A DNA stretch of 51,255 bases from Candidatus Saccharimonadota bacterium (GTDB lineage: Bacteria > Patescibacteriota > Saccharimonadia > Saccharimonadales > UBA4665): assembly GCA_027371825.1 (NCBI GenBank), contig DAHXLE010000011.1, positions 1 through 51,255 on the forward strand, given 5' to 3'. Shown here piece after piece: positions 23,257-31,723 of this stretch; position 1 is the first letter of the stretch; each line of letters opens with the position of its first letter. The notes under the pieces are model-generated. The model was not told the DNA's origin, did not search any database, and saw only the letters and a list, made by a program, of their open reading frames with translations. Position numbers and translations under genes: made by a program.

Positions 23257-24468
23257 ATGCTCGAATCAGCTCAAAGTATAATTAAAGAAACGGGTAAGAA
23301 GTTAGGCTTGGACGACAAGACTATTGCTTCATTATTAAAAATGAATGCTGAGCATAAATTTAATATTACTCTCGACGACGGATCAATCTTCAAAGCTTAC
23401 CGGATTCAGCACAATAATAGGTTAGGACCGTACAAAGGAGGCGTCAGGTTTCATCCGAATGTAGACTTAGATGAAACTAGAGCATTAGCGACTCTTATGA
23501 GCCTTAAGACGGCAGCTATGGGCTTGCCGTTAGGCGGAGGTAAGGGAGGCATATCTGTCAATCCAAAGACATTAAGCAACAAACAGCTAGAAGAAATAAG
23601 CCGCAAATACGTTGATTACTTGTATCCCTACATTGGTGCCGATAAAGACATCCCGGCACCCGACGTAAACACCAACCCTATGATAATCGACTGGATGGTC
23701 AATGAGTACGAGAAGCTGAGTGGCGATACCTCTGGCGCAAGCTTTACGGGCAAAAGTATAGAAGCTGGCGGTAGTTTGGGCAGAGATGCAGCCACCGGTA
23801 GGGGCGGCGTTATTGCACTAACAGAACTTTTAAAAATCGACGACTGGGGTAAGCTGCCGTTAACCTATGCCGTACAGGGATACGGTAATGTCGGATCATA
23901 CTTTGCCGTGACGACAGAAACTATGCACCCTAACTGGAAATTGATTGGAGCAAGCGATTCTTCGGCTACGCTATATAGTCCAGACGGGTTAAAAGCCTTG
24001 GATTTAGCGAAGTATAAACACAGCGGTAAGCAGTTCTTAAATTATAGTAGTCAAACAGTAAAATATACAAAGCCGCACAATATCATAGGACTAGATGTTG
24101 ATGTGCTGGTCTTGGCGGCACTCGAAGATTCAATCACGGATAGTAATATGCACCAAGTGAAAGCCCGCTACATTATAGAAATGGCCAACGGACCCGTTAG
24201 CAAGCAAGCTTTAGACTATCTATCTCAAAAGAATGTGACAATTTTACCGGGCATTATCGCCAATGCCGGAGGCGTTGTTGTTAGTTATCTTGAATGGTTA
24301 CAGAACAAGAAAAATCAAAAGTGGACAGAATCAAAAGTTAATCATCTATTAAGCGGCTATATAACCAAGGCCGTAAAAAACGTCACGGATATTGTTAATA
24401 ATTCAAACGCGGATAATCTAACTGAAGCAGCATACATGTTGGCTATCAAACGATTAATTGCTGATTAG
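23257..24468 (+). CDS. gdhA: Glutamate dehydrogenase family protein
   Basis: 403 residues, close to the ~420 of hexameric GDHs. KAYRIQHNNRLGPYKGGVRFHP, LKTAAMGLPLGGGKGGI (substrate-binding Lys), PAPDVNTNP (catalytic Asp) and the Rossmann region VQGYGNVGSYFAV are present, with EMANGP and LPGIIANAGGVVVSYLEW towards the end. It interconverts glutamate and 2-oxoglutarate plus ammonia with NAD(P). Whether it uses NAD or NADP cannot be told. The start has AAGGAGA six bases before the ATG. It sits 53 bases after the RnfD-FNR gene on the same strand, so it may share the message and supply reduced cofactor. Confidence 0.93.
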   Translation: MLESAQSIIKETGKKLGLDDKTIASLLKMNAEHKFNITLDDGSIFKAYRIQHNNRLGPYKGGVRFHPNVDLDETRALATLMSLKTAAMGLPLGGGKGGISVNPKTLSNKQLEEISRKYVDYLYPYIGADKDIPAPDVNTNPMIIDWMVNEYEKLSGDTSGASFTGKSIEAGGSLGRDAATGRGGVIALTELLKIDDWGKLPLTYAVQGYGNVGSYFAVTTETMHPNWKLIGASDSSATLYSPDGLKALDLAKYKHSGKQFLNYSSQTVKYTKPHNIIGLDVDVLVLAALEDSITDSNMHQVKARYIIEMANGPVSKQALDYLSQKNVTILPGIIANAGGVVVSYLEWLQNKKNQKWTESKVNHLLSGYITKAVKNVTDIVNNSNADNLTEAAYMLAIKRLIAD

Positions 24469-24499
24469 TAACTCTAAAGAAAAAGTTATCGTCGGCTAC

Positions 24500-25147
24500 T
24501 TACCTTACCCGGGTGGTGCCTGCTCTTAATAACCTAGAGATAGCGCCTACCCCCAGAATAACGCCCAGTACTATCCAGGCTTGACGAAAAATACCGTATT
24601 TAAGATCAGACCCAATATACAGCGCATGTAAAAACACAAAAAATGCCACAACATAACTTAAGTAATGCAGTTTGTGCCATTTCTTTTTACGCGTATTAAT
24701 CCAACCAAGCGAGCTTAAGACAACTATGATTACGCCGTATGAAGCTAGAATACCGAGCGTTACCGCGATTCCACCAAGAGGAATACCTGCAAGCTTGGTG
24801 CCGTTGTTATAGTGAGAGGCAAACGGAACAAGTATCTGTACTAGAGAAAAAGATATATAGTGATCCAGCAGCAAAAAACTAACATGTACCACGATTGAAA
24901 CACATAACATGATTGCCATCGATTTATGGATAGCCCATGCTTTTACCGGCTCAATATATCTATAGGTAGCTCCGGTGACCTGACCTATACCAGAAAGCAT
25001 TAGTAGAAATAATAAACCGGCGGCTACGAATCCCGCCCCCCTTACAACATACCACGGCCACGTCATTGCTACTCTCTGAGCTGCAACGTTGAGTACGCTG
25101 GAAACAACGCTCATATGATAATTAGGCACAATACTACTCAGTAACAT
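24500..25147 (-). CDS. Ferric-reductase-like diheme transmembrane protein (right cassette)
   Basis: 215 residues. Paralogue of 16886-17635, lacking its long outer N-terminus; five to six membrane helices. Heme ligands H74, H88, H161 and H174 keep the 14- and 13-residue spacings. SGIGQVTGAT61 stands where the left copy has ITGAS, again a possible flavinylation motif. Last gene of the minus-strand cassette. AAAGGA lies upstream of its ATG, which is 7 bases past the ApbE stop. A 20-base TAACT/AGTTA arm pair (~24468-24487) lies between it and the convergent gdhA. Confidence 0.85.
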   Translation of the reverse strand: MLLSSIVPNYHMSVVSSVLNVAAQRVAMTWPWYVVRGAGFVAAGLLFLLMLSGIGQVTGATYRYIEPVKAWAIHKSMAIMLCVSIVVHVSFLLLDHYISFSLVQILVPFASHYNNGTKLAGIPLGGIAVTLGILASYGVIIVVLSSLGWINTRKKKWHKLHYLSYVVAFFVFLHALYIGSDLKYGIFRQAWIVLGVILGVGAISRLLRAGTTRVR

Positions 25148-25154
25148 GGCAGAT

Positions 25155-26078
25155 CTATCCTTTGATTATCTTTACTTTTGTACTATTGCCTTTTGCTTGT
25201 ACTACGAACGACTCGATTATCCGGTTTTCTTTATAAGTAGTAGCAATTTCTTCGCCGCCAATTACGATACATTTGGCATATACGTCGGCTATTACGGCTT
25301 TATCCGCCGTAACCGACACCGTAAGAACGCCAGTTGCGGCCGGTTCGCCTGACTGCGGATCAATGATGTGGTGCCATGCTTTATGATTATGAATGCCGTT
25401 ACGCTTGGTTATACCGGAAGTTGCAACCGCCAATTTCCTTCCTCTGTTATTAGAGAATGACGCAACGTTTGTGCCTTGGTTTAACGCTCCTTGTACGGCA
25501 ATATCCCACGGTAGACTATAAATATCATGCCCGCTACAAATAATGTCTCCGCCTAGAGATAACCAAAAACTAGTTTCGTCTTGAGAGTATAGATAATCGG
25601 CAAGATTATCCAGTAAGTATCCTTTGCCTAATCCCCCGAAATCGACGGCGGTGTTGGTAGGTATTTGTGCCCAAAATCTACCAATATCTATTTTAGTTGC
25701 CGGTAGGACGGCTCGATCACTGAAGTTTAGTGTCTTTATCTCATTACCCGGGTTGGGCCAGCTGCCCTTATAACCGGCCTTCTGTAAAGCTGGTAAGATT
25801 AAAGGATTGTACAGTCCGTTGGTTTGAATGCTTAACGATTTTGCGGTTGTCAATATTTCCATAAAAGTCTTACTAATTGTCGTTCGTCTTCCTGCCCGTA
25901 TATTAAAATTGCTGAGTTCGCTGTTGTTTAAAAATCGGCTGAAACGCCTTTCGAACTCACCAATACGAGCCGTCAATTGGTCTAGTAATTGATCGATACG
26001 CCTAGAGTCTTTCTTTGTTACCACCGTTAAGATAATGGCGGAGTTCATTGCTCTTAAGTTACGCTGATATATTTTCAT
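25155..26078 (-). CDS. apbE: ApbE-like FAD:protein FMN transferase (right cassette)
   Basis: 307 residues. Close paralogue of the left copy: both share FERRFSRFL, SELS-x-FN and LILPALQKAGY or close variants. AVDFGGLGKGYLLD, LSLGGDIICSG, VATSGITKRNG and HHIIDPQSGEP mark the flavin and metal site. No signal peptide. Its ATG follows the reductase stop directly (TAGATG), so translation is coupled. Confidence 0.88.
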   Translation of the reverse strand: MKIYQRNLRAMNSAIILTVVTKKDSRRIDQLLDQLTARIGEFERRFSRFLNNSELSNFNIRAGRRTTISKTFMEILTTAKSLSIQTNGLYNPLILPALQKAGYKGSWPNPGNEIKTLNFSDRAVLPATKIDIGRFWAQIPTNTAVDFGGLGKGYLLDNLADYLYSQDETSFWLSLGGDIICSGHDIYSLPWDIAVQGALNQGTNVASFSNNRGRKLAVATSGITKRNGIHNHKAWHHIIDPQSGEPAATGVLTVSVTADKAVIADVYAKCIVIGGEEIATTYKENRIIESFVVQAKGNSTKVKIIKG

Positions 26079-27167
26079 CTATGATACTGACGTTATAGGG
26101 GGTTGATAGACGGTCGGCGCAGGGACTGAACCGCTATTTGTAGTTGGAGTTGGCGTACCAGAAGACTGAGAATTATAACTATTGCCGGAGCTTGGGGTAG
26201 TAGTAGAAGTATTCGGGGAAGTCGAGCCAGGAGCAACGTTCGAGGGTGTTGACTGTGAAGCGCTAGGTGTTTGGCTCGATATATTGGAAGTTTGATGCGT
26301 GGAGTACGCTACCGCTAACTTCGGCACAGCTCTGACTAGATCCATGCCCATTATTAATAACGTTCCGATCGTTAAAGATGCGGCACTCAAAAAATATACC
26401 ATCCTTGCAGATTGATCTTTCGGTAATAAAGAGTCTGAAAGTTTACCGGCGACCAGGAACTCTTCTGTGACGATTCTATCCGTTTCGGTGCCATGCTGCT
26501 CTAGTATGTTTTTCATGCCGTTAATGAACCCTTGTGGGCCACAAATGAAAAACGTGAAGCGATTGTAGTTTTCTCCGGTCAATTGATTTAACCGCGATTC
26601 GGTAATCCTACCCCTTAAAGCACGAGTACCTTTAAGTTTATCTATATCGCCGTTAGATATAAAAAAGGCGACCTTAAACTTGTCATTCATCCGCTCCAGC
26701 TCTACCAAACTGTCCTTAAAGGCCACGTCATTCTGTGTCGTGTTGCTATACAATAACGTTAACCGATTGGGTCGTTTAATTTCGGCTGAGTCTAATATCA
26801 TACTCATAAACGGAGTTACGCCAATCCCCCCCGCCAGCATAATTACATTTCTATCATATTGATCATCGATAACAAAATTGCCAAATGGTCCCCTGAGCAA
26901 AATTGATGAGCCGATTTTTTGCCCGGCTAATGTCGTAGTAAAATCCCCGTCTACGCGTATGGCAAACCAAAGTTCATCGGTATGATTCGGTGAGCTTACT
27001 ATAGAAAAGCAACGCATAGCAGAATACCTGCCTCGCGACCTATAGCTAATGGCCGCATATTGACCCGCAACAAACTCTATCCTATCCCGATTATGTTTTG
27101 GGTGAATACATAGAAGCAGAATTTGACGACTGATAAATCTAGTACTTTTAATCTTATATTTCGCCAT
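26079..27167 (-). CDS. Ferredoxin-reductase-like FAD/NAD(P)H oxidoreductase with C-terminal membrane tail (right cassette)
   Basis: 362 residues. FVAGQYAAISYRSRG, MRCFSIVSSP (FAD), GPFGNF, LAGGIGVTPFMS (NAD(P)H) and FFICGPQGF form the FNR module (~1-235). A membrane helix (~255-277) and ~85 Ser/Thr/Pro residues follow, the same plan as 14834-15937. First gene of the right cassette, transcribed away from the DedA gene. The upstream gap (27168-27325) holds the divergent promoters, but no clear -10 of its own is seen beyond TATTAG about six bases from the ATG. Confidence 0.85.
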   Translation of the reverse strand: MAKYKIKSTRFISRQILLLCIHPKHNRDRIEFVAGQYAAISYRSRGRYSAMRCFSIVSSPNHTDELWFAIRVDGDFTTTLAGQKIGSSILLRGPFGNFVIDDQYDRNVIMLAGGIGVTPFMSMILDSAEIKRPNRLTLLYSNTTQNDVAFKDSLVELERMNDKFKVAFFISNGDIDKLKGTRALRGRITESRLNQLTGENYNRFTFFICGPQGFINGMKNILEQHGTETDRIVTEEFLVAGKLSDSLLPKDQSARMVYFLSAASLTIGTLLIMGMDLVRAVPKLAVAYSTHQTSNISSQTPSASQSTPSNVAPGSTSPNTSTTTPSSGNSYNSQSSGTPTPTTNSGSVPAPTVYQPPITSVS

Positions 27168-27326
27168 AAAAAGCTAATAAAGTTTAACCAATATAGCTGA
27201 TGATTTACTGACTATTGATTAATCTCGTGGCGCTACTGTCATCAGCTATTATTCAGGATATTGTTTTATAACTTATAAAGTGTCATTTTCTTGGACTTTT
27301 TATCGACTTACTTAATGATTAAAGGT

Positions 27327-27341
27327 TAGTATACTTGTGTG
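27327..27341 (+). promoter_or_regulatory. Leaderless -10 box (TAGTAT) before a GTG start
   Basis: TAGTAT at 27327-27332, six bases, GTG at 27339. TATACT overlaps three bases later as an alternative. Confidence 0.4.
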
Positions 27342-27980
27342 CATTACATTTTGTTATTTATCGACAAATATACCGATAAGATTCAACTTTTTATAGTCAA
27401 CCATATAGTATTGGCGCCGCTTTTGCTGCTCTTTTTAGAGGAAATGGGCGTGCCCATTCTAGTTCCAGGCGATGCCATCCTCGGATATGTCGGTTTCAAG
27501 TTATCGCAATCTCACAGCGCCACACTTTGGGAAGCATTCATCCTTGCCTTGATAGCGGTTGTTTGCGGGTCCAGTGTATTATATTTTATCTCTAAACGCT
27601 GGGGACAAGCTGCTCTAACCAAGATAAGTAAGTACATTTTCCTCCCCAAAAGACACTTAAACAAGGCTGAAACCATGTTCCATAAGTATGGTATCTGGGC
27701 GATCATATTCGGTCGCCATATACCCGGCCTCAGGATACCAATAACGATCTTTGCCGCAACTTCAGATGTTAAGTACACAACTTTTGTAATCGGTACGATT
27801 ATCTCAACAACTCTTTGGATATTGTTCTACTTAAGCATCGGCGCCCGCTATGGCTCCGATATACTGCGTACGGCTCGAGCATATATATGGATCACCTTAA
27901 CGCTTGTTGTGCTTTTGGCTATTGTTATTGTTGCACTACACATTAGGGGTCGTCGTATAGAAAAACGTAAAAATTCTTAA
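27339..27980 (+). CDS. DedA-family membrane protein
   Basis: 213 residues with about five membrane or re-entrant segments. It contains LEEMGVPILVPGDAILGYVG (the family's acidic FxE region) and FGRHIPGLRIPITIFAA, the DedA signature in which the Arg is essential. The C-terminus is basic. DedA/SNARE-associated proteins move lipid carriers such as undecaprenyl phosphate or phospholipids across the membrane; the substrate of this one is unknown. Monocistronic, GTG start. Confidence 0.88.
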   Translation: MHYILLFIDKYTDKIQLFIVNHIVLAPLLLLFLEEMGVPILVPGDAILGYVGFKLSQSHSATLWEAFILALIAVVCGSSVLYFISKRWGQAALTKISKYIFLPKRHLNKAETMFHKYGIWAIIFGRHIPGLRIPITIFAATSDVKYTTFVIGTIISTTLWILFYLSIGARYGSDILRTARAYIWITLTLVVLLAIVIVALHIRGRRIEKRKNS

Positions 27981-28106
27981 ACCATCCGTTAAGTGCAGAA
28001 TATGGAGTATCAAGACTTTAGGTTAAGAAGATTAAAATATATCATTAAAACAACAGATCCTATGGCATAATTCATCATAATGTGCTAAAATTGTCCTATT
28101 GTTTCT

Positions 28107-28185
28107 AATGAATCCGAAAAGTAATTAAAGATTCGATGTTCATTGCAGACAATCGAATTACTAATTTCTAAATAAAGGATTCATT
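28107..28185 (+). promoter_or_regulatory. 5' leader able to mask the helicase ribosome-binding site
   Basis: AATGAATCC (28107-28115) is perfectly complementary to GGATTCATT (28177-28185), which includes the GGA of the AAAGGA ribosome site (28174-28179). Inside this 9-bp closing stem lies a second perfect stem, ATTCGAT (28131-28137) with ATCGAAT (28152-28158). The fold would hide the ribosome site. The gene has a Shine-Dalgarno and a leader, unlike the leaderless genes around it. Temperature-dependent or self-regulated translation is inference. Confidence 0.55.
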
Positions 28186-28189
28186 TTTT

Positions 28190-29380
28190 ATGTACAAAAA
28201 CAATCAGAGACGCTTTGGTGGTAATAACAGAACGCAACCCGGCGGTAGCCGCAACTCAGGTCGCAAAATCAAAAAAGACTACATTCACCCGTCGAAATTC
28301 ATTCGATCCGCCCAGCCAATCACTAATACGGAATATACTCCCGAACATTCATTTGCGGACTTTAACTTAAATCCGCTAATACTGCACAACCTTTCCCTAA
28401 TGGGCTTCAATCAACCGTCGCCAATTCAAGACAAGTGCATACCTGCAGGGGTTGACGGTAAGGACGTTGTCGGTTTGGCCAATACCGGCACGGGTAAAAC
28501 CGCTGCTTTTGCCATACCGGTTTTACAGAGACTACTGTCAGAACCAAACTCAAAAGCGATAATAATAGCTCCGACAAGAGAGTTGGCTCAACAAATCGAT
28601 GAGCAGTGTCGTAGCATAGGCAAAGGCAGTAAGCTTAACGGTGCCCTGTTGATAGGTGGCACATCTATGAGCGCACAACTTAGAGAGCTCCGATATGATG
28701 CGCGATTAATTATCGGTACCCCGGGGCGCATAAAAGATCATTTAGAGCGGAGATCTCTTGTGCTAACAAATTGTAATATAGTTGTCTTGGATGAAGTTGA
28801 TCGAATGCTCGATATGGGATTTGTTCACGATATACGGCAAATATTAGGACAGACAATGGACCAAAAACAATGTTTTTATTATTCCGCTACGCTGGATACC
28901 AGAGTTAGAGGCATCATAGACGGATTTTCAAAGAATCCTGTATACGTGTCGGTTAAAACCGGCGACACTAGCGACAATGTTGAACAAAATATCGTACATT
29001 ACATGGACACCGGCGACAAAGTCGATAAACTGCACAACCTACTCTTACAAGAGAAGGTGGCTAAAACGTTGGTATTTGATGATACCCATAGAAGTGTTGA
29101 AAAGTTAGCAAACGAATTGATAGGACGAGGATTTTCTGCTGATTCCATTCACGGAGGCAAATCTCAGGCTCAAAGACAAAGAGTTCTTAAAAAATTCAAA
29201 GATAATCAGATAAAAATTCTGGTTGCTACCGATGTTGCCGCACGTGGACTGGATGTCGCGGACATAACACATGTCATCAATTATTCATCGCCTCAGACTT
29301 ACGACGATTACGTACACCGAATCGGCAGAACCGGCCGAGCCGGAAAGGTAGGTTACGCGCTGACTTTTGTCCAAAAGTAA
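28190..29380 (+). CDS. DEAD-box ATP-dependent RNA helicase
   Basis: 396 residues. A basic, Gly/Asn/Arg-rich N-terminus (~1-35) precedes the core: Q motif FNQPSPIQ, motif I ANTGTGKTAA, Ia PTRELAQQ, Ib GTPGR, II DEVD (for DEAD), III SAT, IV-V LVATDVAARGLDV and VI HRIGRTGRAG. It ends just after motif VI, so there is no C-terminal extension; the RNA-binding basic region is N-terminal instead. It unwinds short RNA duplexes in ribosome assembly or mRNA decay. RhlE-like by length and motif style, but assignment to one family member is uncertain. A leader hairpin probably controls its translation. Confidence 0.94.
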   Translation: MYKNNQRRFGGNNRTQPGGSRNSGRKIKKDYIHPSKFIRSAQPITNTEYTPEHSFADFNLNPLILHNLSLMGFNQPSPIQDKCIPAGVDGKDVVGLANTGTGKTAAFAIPVLQRLLSEPNSKAIIIAPTRELAQQIDEQCRSIGKGSKLNGALLIGGTSMSAQLRELRYDARLIIGTPGRIKDHLERRSLVLTNCNIVVLDEVDRMLDMGFVHDIRQILGQTMDQKQCFYYSATLDTRVRGIIDGFSKNPVYVSVKTGDTSDNVEQNIVHYMDTGDKVDKLHNLLLQEKVAKTLVFDDTHRSVEKLANELIGRGFSADSIHGGKSQAQRQRVLKKFKDNQIKILVATDVAARGLDVADITHVINYSSPQTYDDYVHRIGRTGRAGKVGYALTFVQK

Positions 29381-29405
29381 TACTAACTTTTAGTGGCAAA
29401 TTGGG

Positions 29406-30821
29406 CTAAATAACTATTATTGAACGCCGATTGGGTTGATCAACGGCAGGACCGGTGGAGCCTTTTTTGTACGATAACATACCATCATTATTGGCATCCC
29501 AGACATTGAGCACCTTGTCGATAATCTTCCAAGATAAAAGTACTTCTTCTTCGGTTGCAAACAGCGTGTTGTCACCGCGAATGGAGTCAACCAACACTCT
29601 TTCGTAGGCATCGGGGTGGTTGGTCTCTCCGAACGTCGATTGGTAAGAAAAGTCCATGACCGCGCGCTCCAGCTGGTGTACATATCCAGGACGCTTAACC
29701 CAAAATTCCATATGAATACCTTCGTTGGGTTGAATTCTAAGAACCAAAACATTAGCATTACTATCGGCTGGACTCCTGAAACGTATGGTTATGTCCGTGC
29801 GCTTTTCTGTGAGTGCTTTACCGGTAACAAGACGTATTTTAGTATTTCTCCACATATCATTATCGATGCTTAGGTCAAGATTGGCGTATGTTTCGGTCGT
29901 CGACTCCGCCTTACCCACTTCGTCCAAATATCCCTCATACTGTGCCCTGAGAGCGTTATTAGGATCTATTGGAAGTACTCCCTTTAGCAATTGGTATTTC
30001 TTTGCATGAATGTCTTCTGAATCATCAACCTTCTCAGGTAGTTCCATGGTAACGAGCGTCAACAGCTGAATTAAATGACTTTGGATAAGATCACGAACTG
30101 CTCCTAGGCCTTCGTAAAAATTAACCCTACCTTCTATCCCTATCGACTCGAGAGCATTAATTTCGATTGAGCTTATATTCTTATCGTTCCAGACTTGTGA
30201 AAATATCGGGTTACTCATCCTAAAAGTCAGGATATTCTGGACTGTTTCTTTGGCCAGATAATGATCTACCCTGAAAATCTGTGTCTCATCAAATACTTTA
30301 GTAGTTGAGTCTATTAAATCTCTCGCTGTATCAAAGTCACGGCCGAAAGGTTTTTCAATTACAACCCTGGTGGTATGTATCTTGTCAGCACAGGGCATAT
30401 TAAGACCCGATGCACCAAGATTGCCCATAACCGTACTATAAATATTCGGCGGTATCGAGAGTTGGTATATTCTATTTAGATAACTCCCCCGTTCATGATC
30501 ATTGTTATCAAGCCTGGCCTTAAGCTTTTGGTAATCTTCGGTCTTCGTGGGATCAAACGTCATTAAAGTCGTGCGTTGTCTAAGTGCCTTAAGAGCTTCG
30601 GCATCACAAATTTTATCCTCTTCGTATATACAAACTTCGACCTTCTCAAATAGCTGGCTGGCGGTCAGATCTTGTCTGGTTAGTCCTAGTATTTCGAACT
30701 TTTCATTGAGTACTTTATCCTTGAACAGGTGGTAGAGAGCCGGCAGTAAATAGCGCTGTGACAAGTCACCGGTTATTCCAAACAGGACAATTACGGCCGG
30801 TTCCAGTTCCTTTGATTTCAT
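29406..30821 (-). CDS. zwf: Glucose-6-phosphate 1-dehydrogenase
   Basis: 471 residues. FGITGDLSQRYLLPALYHL binds NADP+. RVDHYLAKETVQN holds the catalytic His and substrate Lys, and EKPFGRDFDTA and NEGIHMEFWVKRPG (for the usual PNEGI) complete the set. It oxidises glucose-6-phosphate to 6-phosphogluconolactone, producing NADPH. Last gene of pgl-gnd-zwf; its ATG overlaps the gnd stop by four bases. The NADPH made here could feed the FNR modules and the aldo/keto reductase. Confidence 0.96.
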   Translation of the reverse strand: MKSKELEPAVIVLFGITGDLSQRYLLPALYHLFKDKVLNEKFEILGLTRQDLTASQLFEKVEVCIYEEDKICDAEALKALRQRTTLMTFDPTKTEDYQKLKARLDNNDHERGSYLNRIYQLSIPPNIYSTVMGNLGASGLNMPCADKIHTTRVVIEKPFGRDFDTARDLIDSTTKVFDETQIFRVDHYLAKETVQNILTFRMSNPIFSQVWNDKNISSIEINALESIGIEGRVNFYEGLGAVRDLIQSHLIQLLTLVTMELPEKVDDSEDIHAKKYQLLKGVLPIDPNNALRAQYEGYLDEVGKAESTTETYANLDLSIDNDMWRNTKIRLVTGKALTEKRTDITIRFRSPADSNANVLVLRIQPNEGIHMEFWVKRPGYVHQLERAVMDFSYQSTFGETNHPDAYERVLVDSIRGDNTLFATEEEVLLSWKIIDKVLNVWDANNDGMLSYKKGSTGPAVDQPNRRSIIVI

Positions 30822-31723
30822 TTGTTGATCTTATGTCCGCCAAACTTATTACGCATAGCCGCTAGCAACTTGGTGGAAAAGTTAATGCTACCGTTTTGAG
30901 ACGCTACGCGAACATCAAATGCCGACTGAATAGCGGGCATAGGTATATTAAGACTGTTTGCGAGTTCTAAAGTCCAGCGTGCTTCACCGCTTTCCGCAAC
31001 GTACCCGTCTACCCCATCTAAGTTAGGATTCTCTTTTAAGACATCTCGGCAGAGTTCGTTCAACCAAGACGTTACTACACTGTGATGCTGCCAGACCTCG
31101 CCTGCTGCCCCTAAATCTAATTGCTTATAAGGACCTTCTTTTAAGATATGGTATCCTTCTGCCAGAGATTCCATCATGCCATACTCGACAGCGTTGTGAA
31201 CCATCTTCACAAAATGACCCGAACCGCTTGGCCCGAAGTATTGGTAGGCGCCTTCCGGTTTTGCAAGACTTGCGAGAGCCGGTATAACTACATCAAAATA
31301 CTCTTTACTATCAGAACCGCACATCATCGAAAAACCGTTTTGATAACCCCATATACCGCCGCTTGTTCCTATGTCAATTAAATGTGACCCTTTATTGGTA
31401 ATCTTATCGTTTAAAAGCTTGGTTTTTCTAAAATCCGAATTACCTCCATCTATGATTATGCTGTCGTGGGGCAGGATATCCAGCCACTCATCCACTTGAC
31501 CATCGACTAAGTCAGCCGGTAGCATGATCCAAACTACCGGTTGATCATCTCCGAATAAATTCAGCACCGATTTTTTATCGTAAGCCGGCTTGGCTCCATG
31601 TTCAACGGCTTCATCGATTGGTTCGCGACTTCTATTATGTGCAATAACAAAGTGACCGTCTTCAGCCAGCTTCCTCGTAATCTGCATACCCATTCTGCCC
31701 AAACCCTGTACGGCTATTTTCAT
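30818..31723 (-). CDS. gnd: 6-phosphogluconate dehydrogenase, decarboxylating (short form)
   Basis: 301 residues, the short tetrameric-like form rather than the ~470-residue one. QGLGRMGMQITRKL is the cofactor-binding Rossmann loop, with Arg after the strand suggesting NADP or dual use. IIDGGNSDFR, DIGTSGGIWG and the active-site VKMVHNAVEYGMM (catalytic Lys, His, Asn) follow. It yields ribulose-5-phosphate, CO2 and a reduced cofactor. Middle gene of the operon, overlapping both neighbours by four bases. Confidence 0.95.
   Translation of the reverse strand: MKIAVQGLGRMGMQITRKLAEDGHFVIAHNRSREPIDEAVEHGAKPAYDKKSVLNLFGDDQPVVWIMLPADLVDGQVDEWLDILPHDSIIIDGGNSDFRKTKLLNDKITNKGSHLIDIGTSGGIWGYQNGFSMMCGSDSKEYFDVVIPALASLAKPEGAYQYFGPSGSGHFVKMVHNAVEYGMMESLAEGYHILKEGPYKQLDLGAAGEVWQHHSVVTSWLNELCRDVLKENPNLDGVDGYVAESGEARWTLELANSLNIPMPAIQSAFDVRVASQNGSINFSTKLLAAMRNKFGGHKINK

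Noticed and set aside
25146-25352. Plus-strand frame of 68 codons overlapping the right cassette
   Set aside because: It lies within the minus-strand apbE, has no family match and is an overlap shadow.
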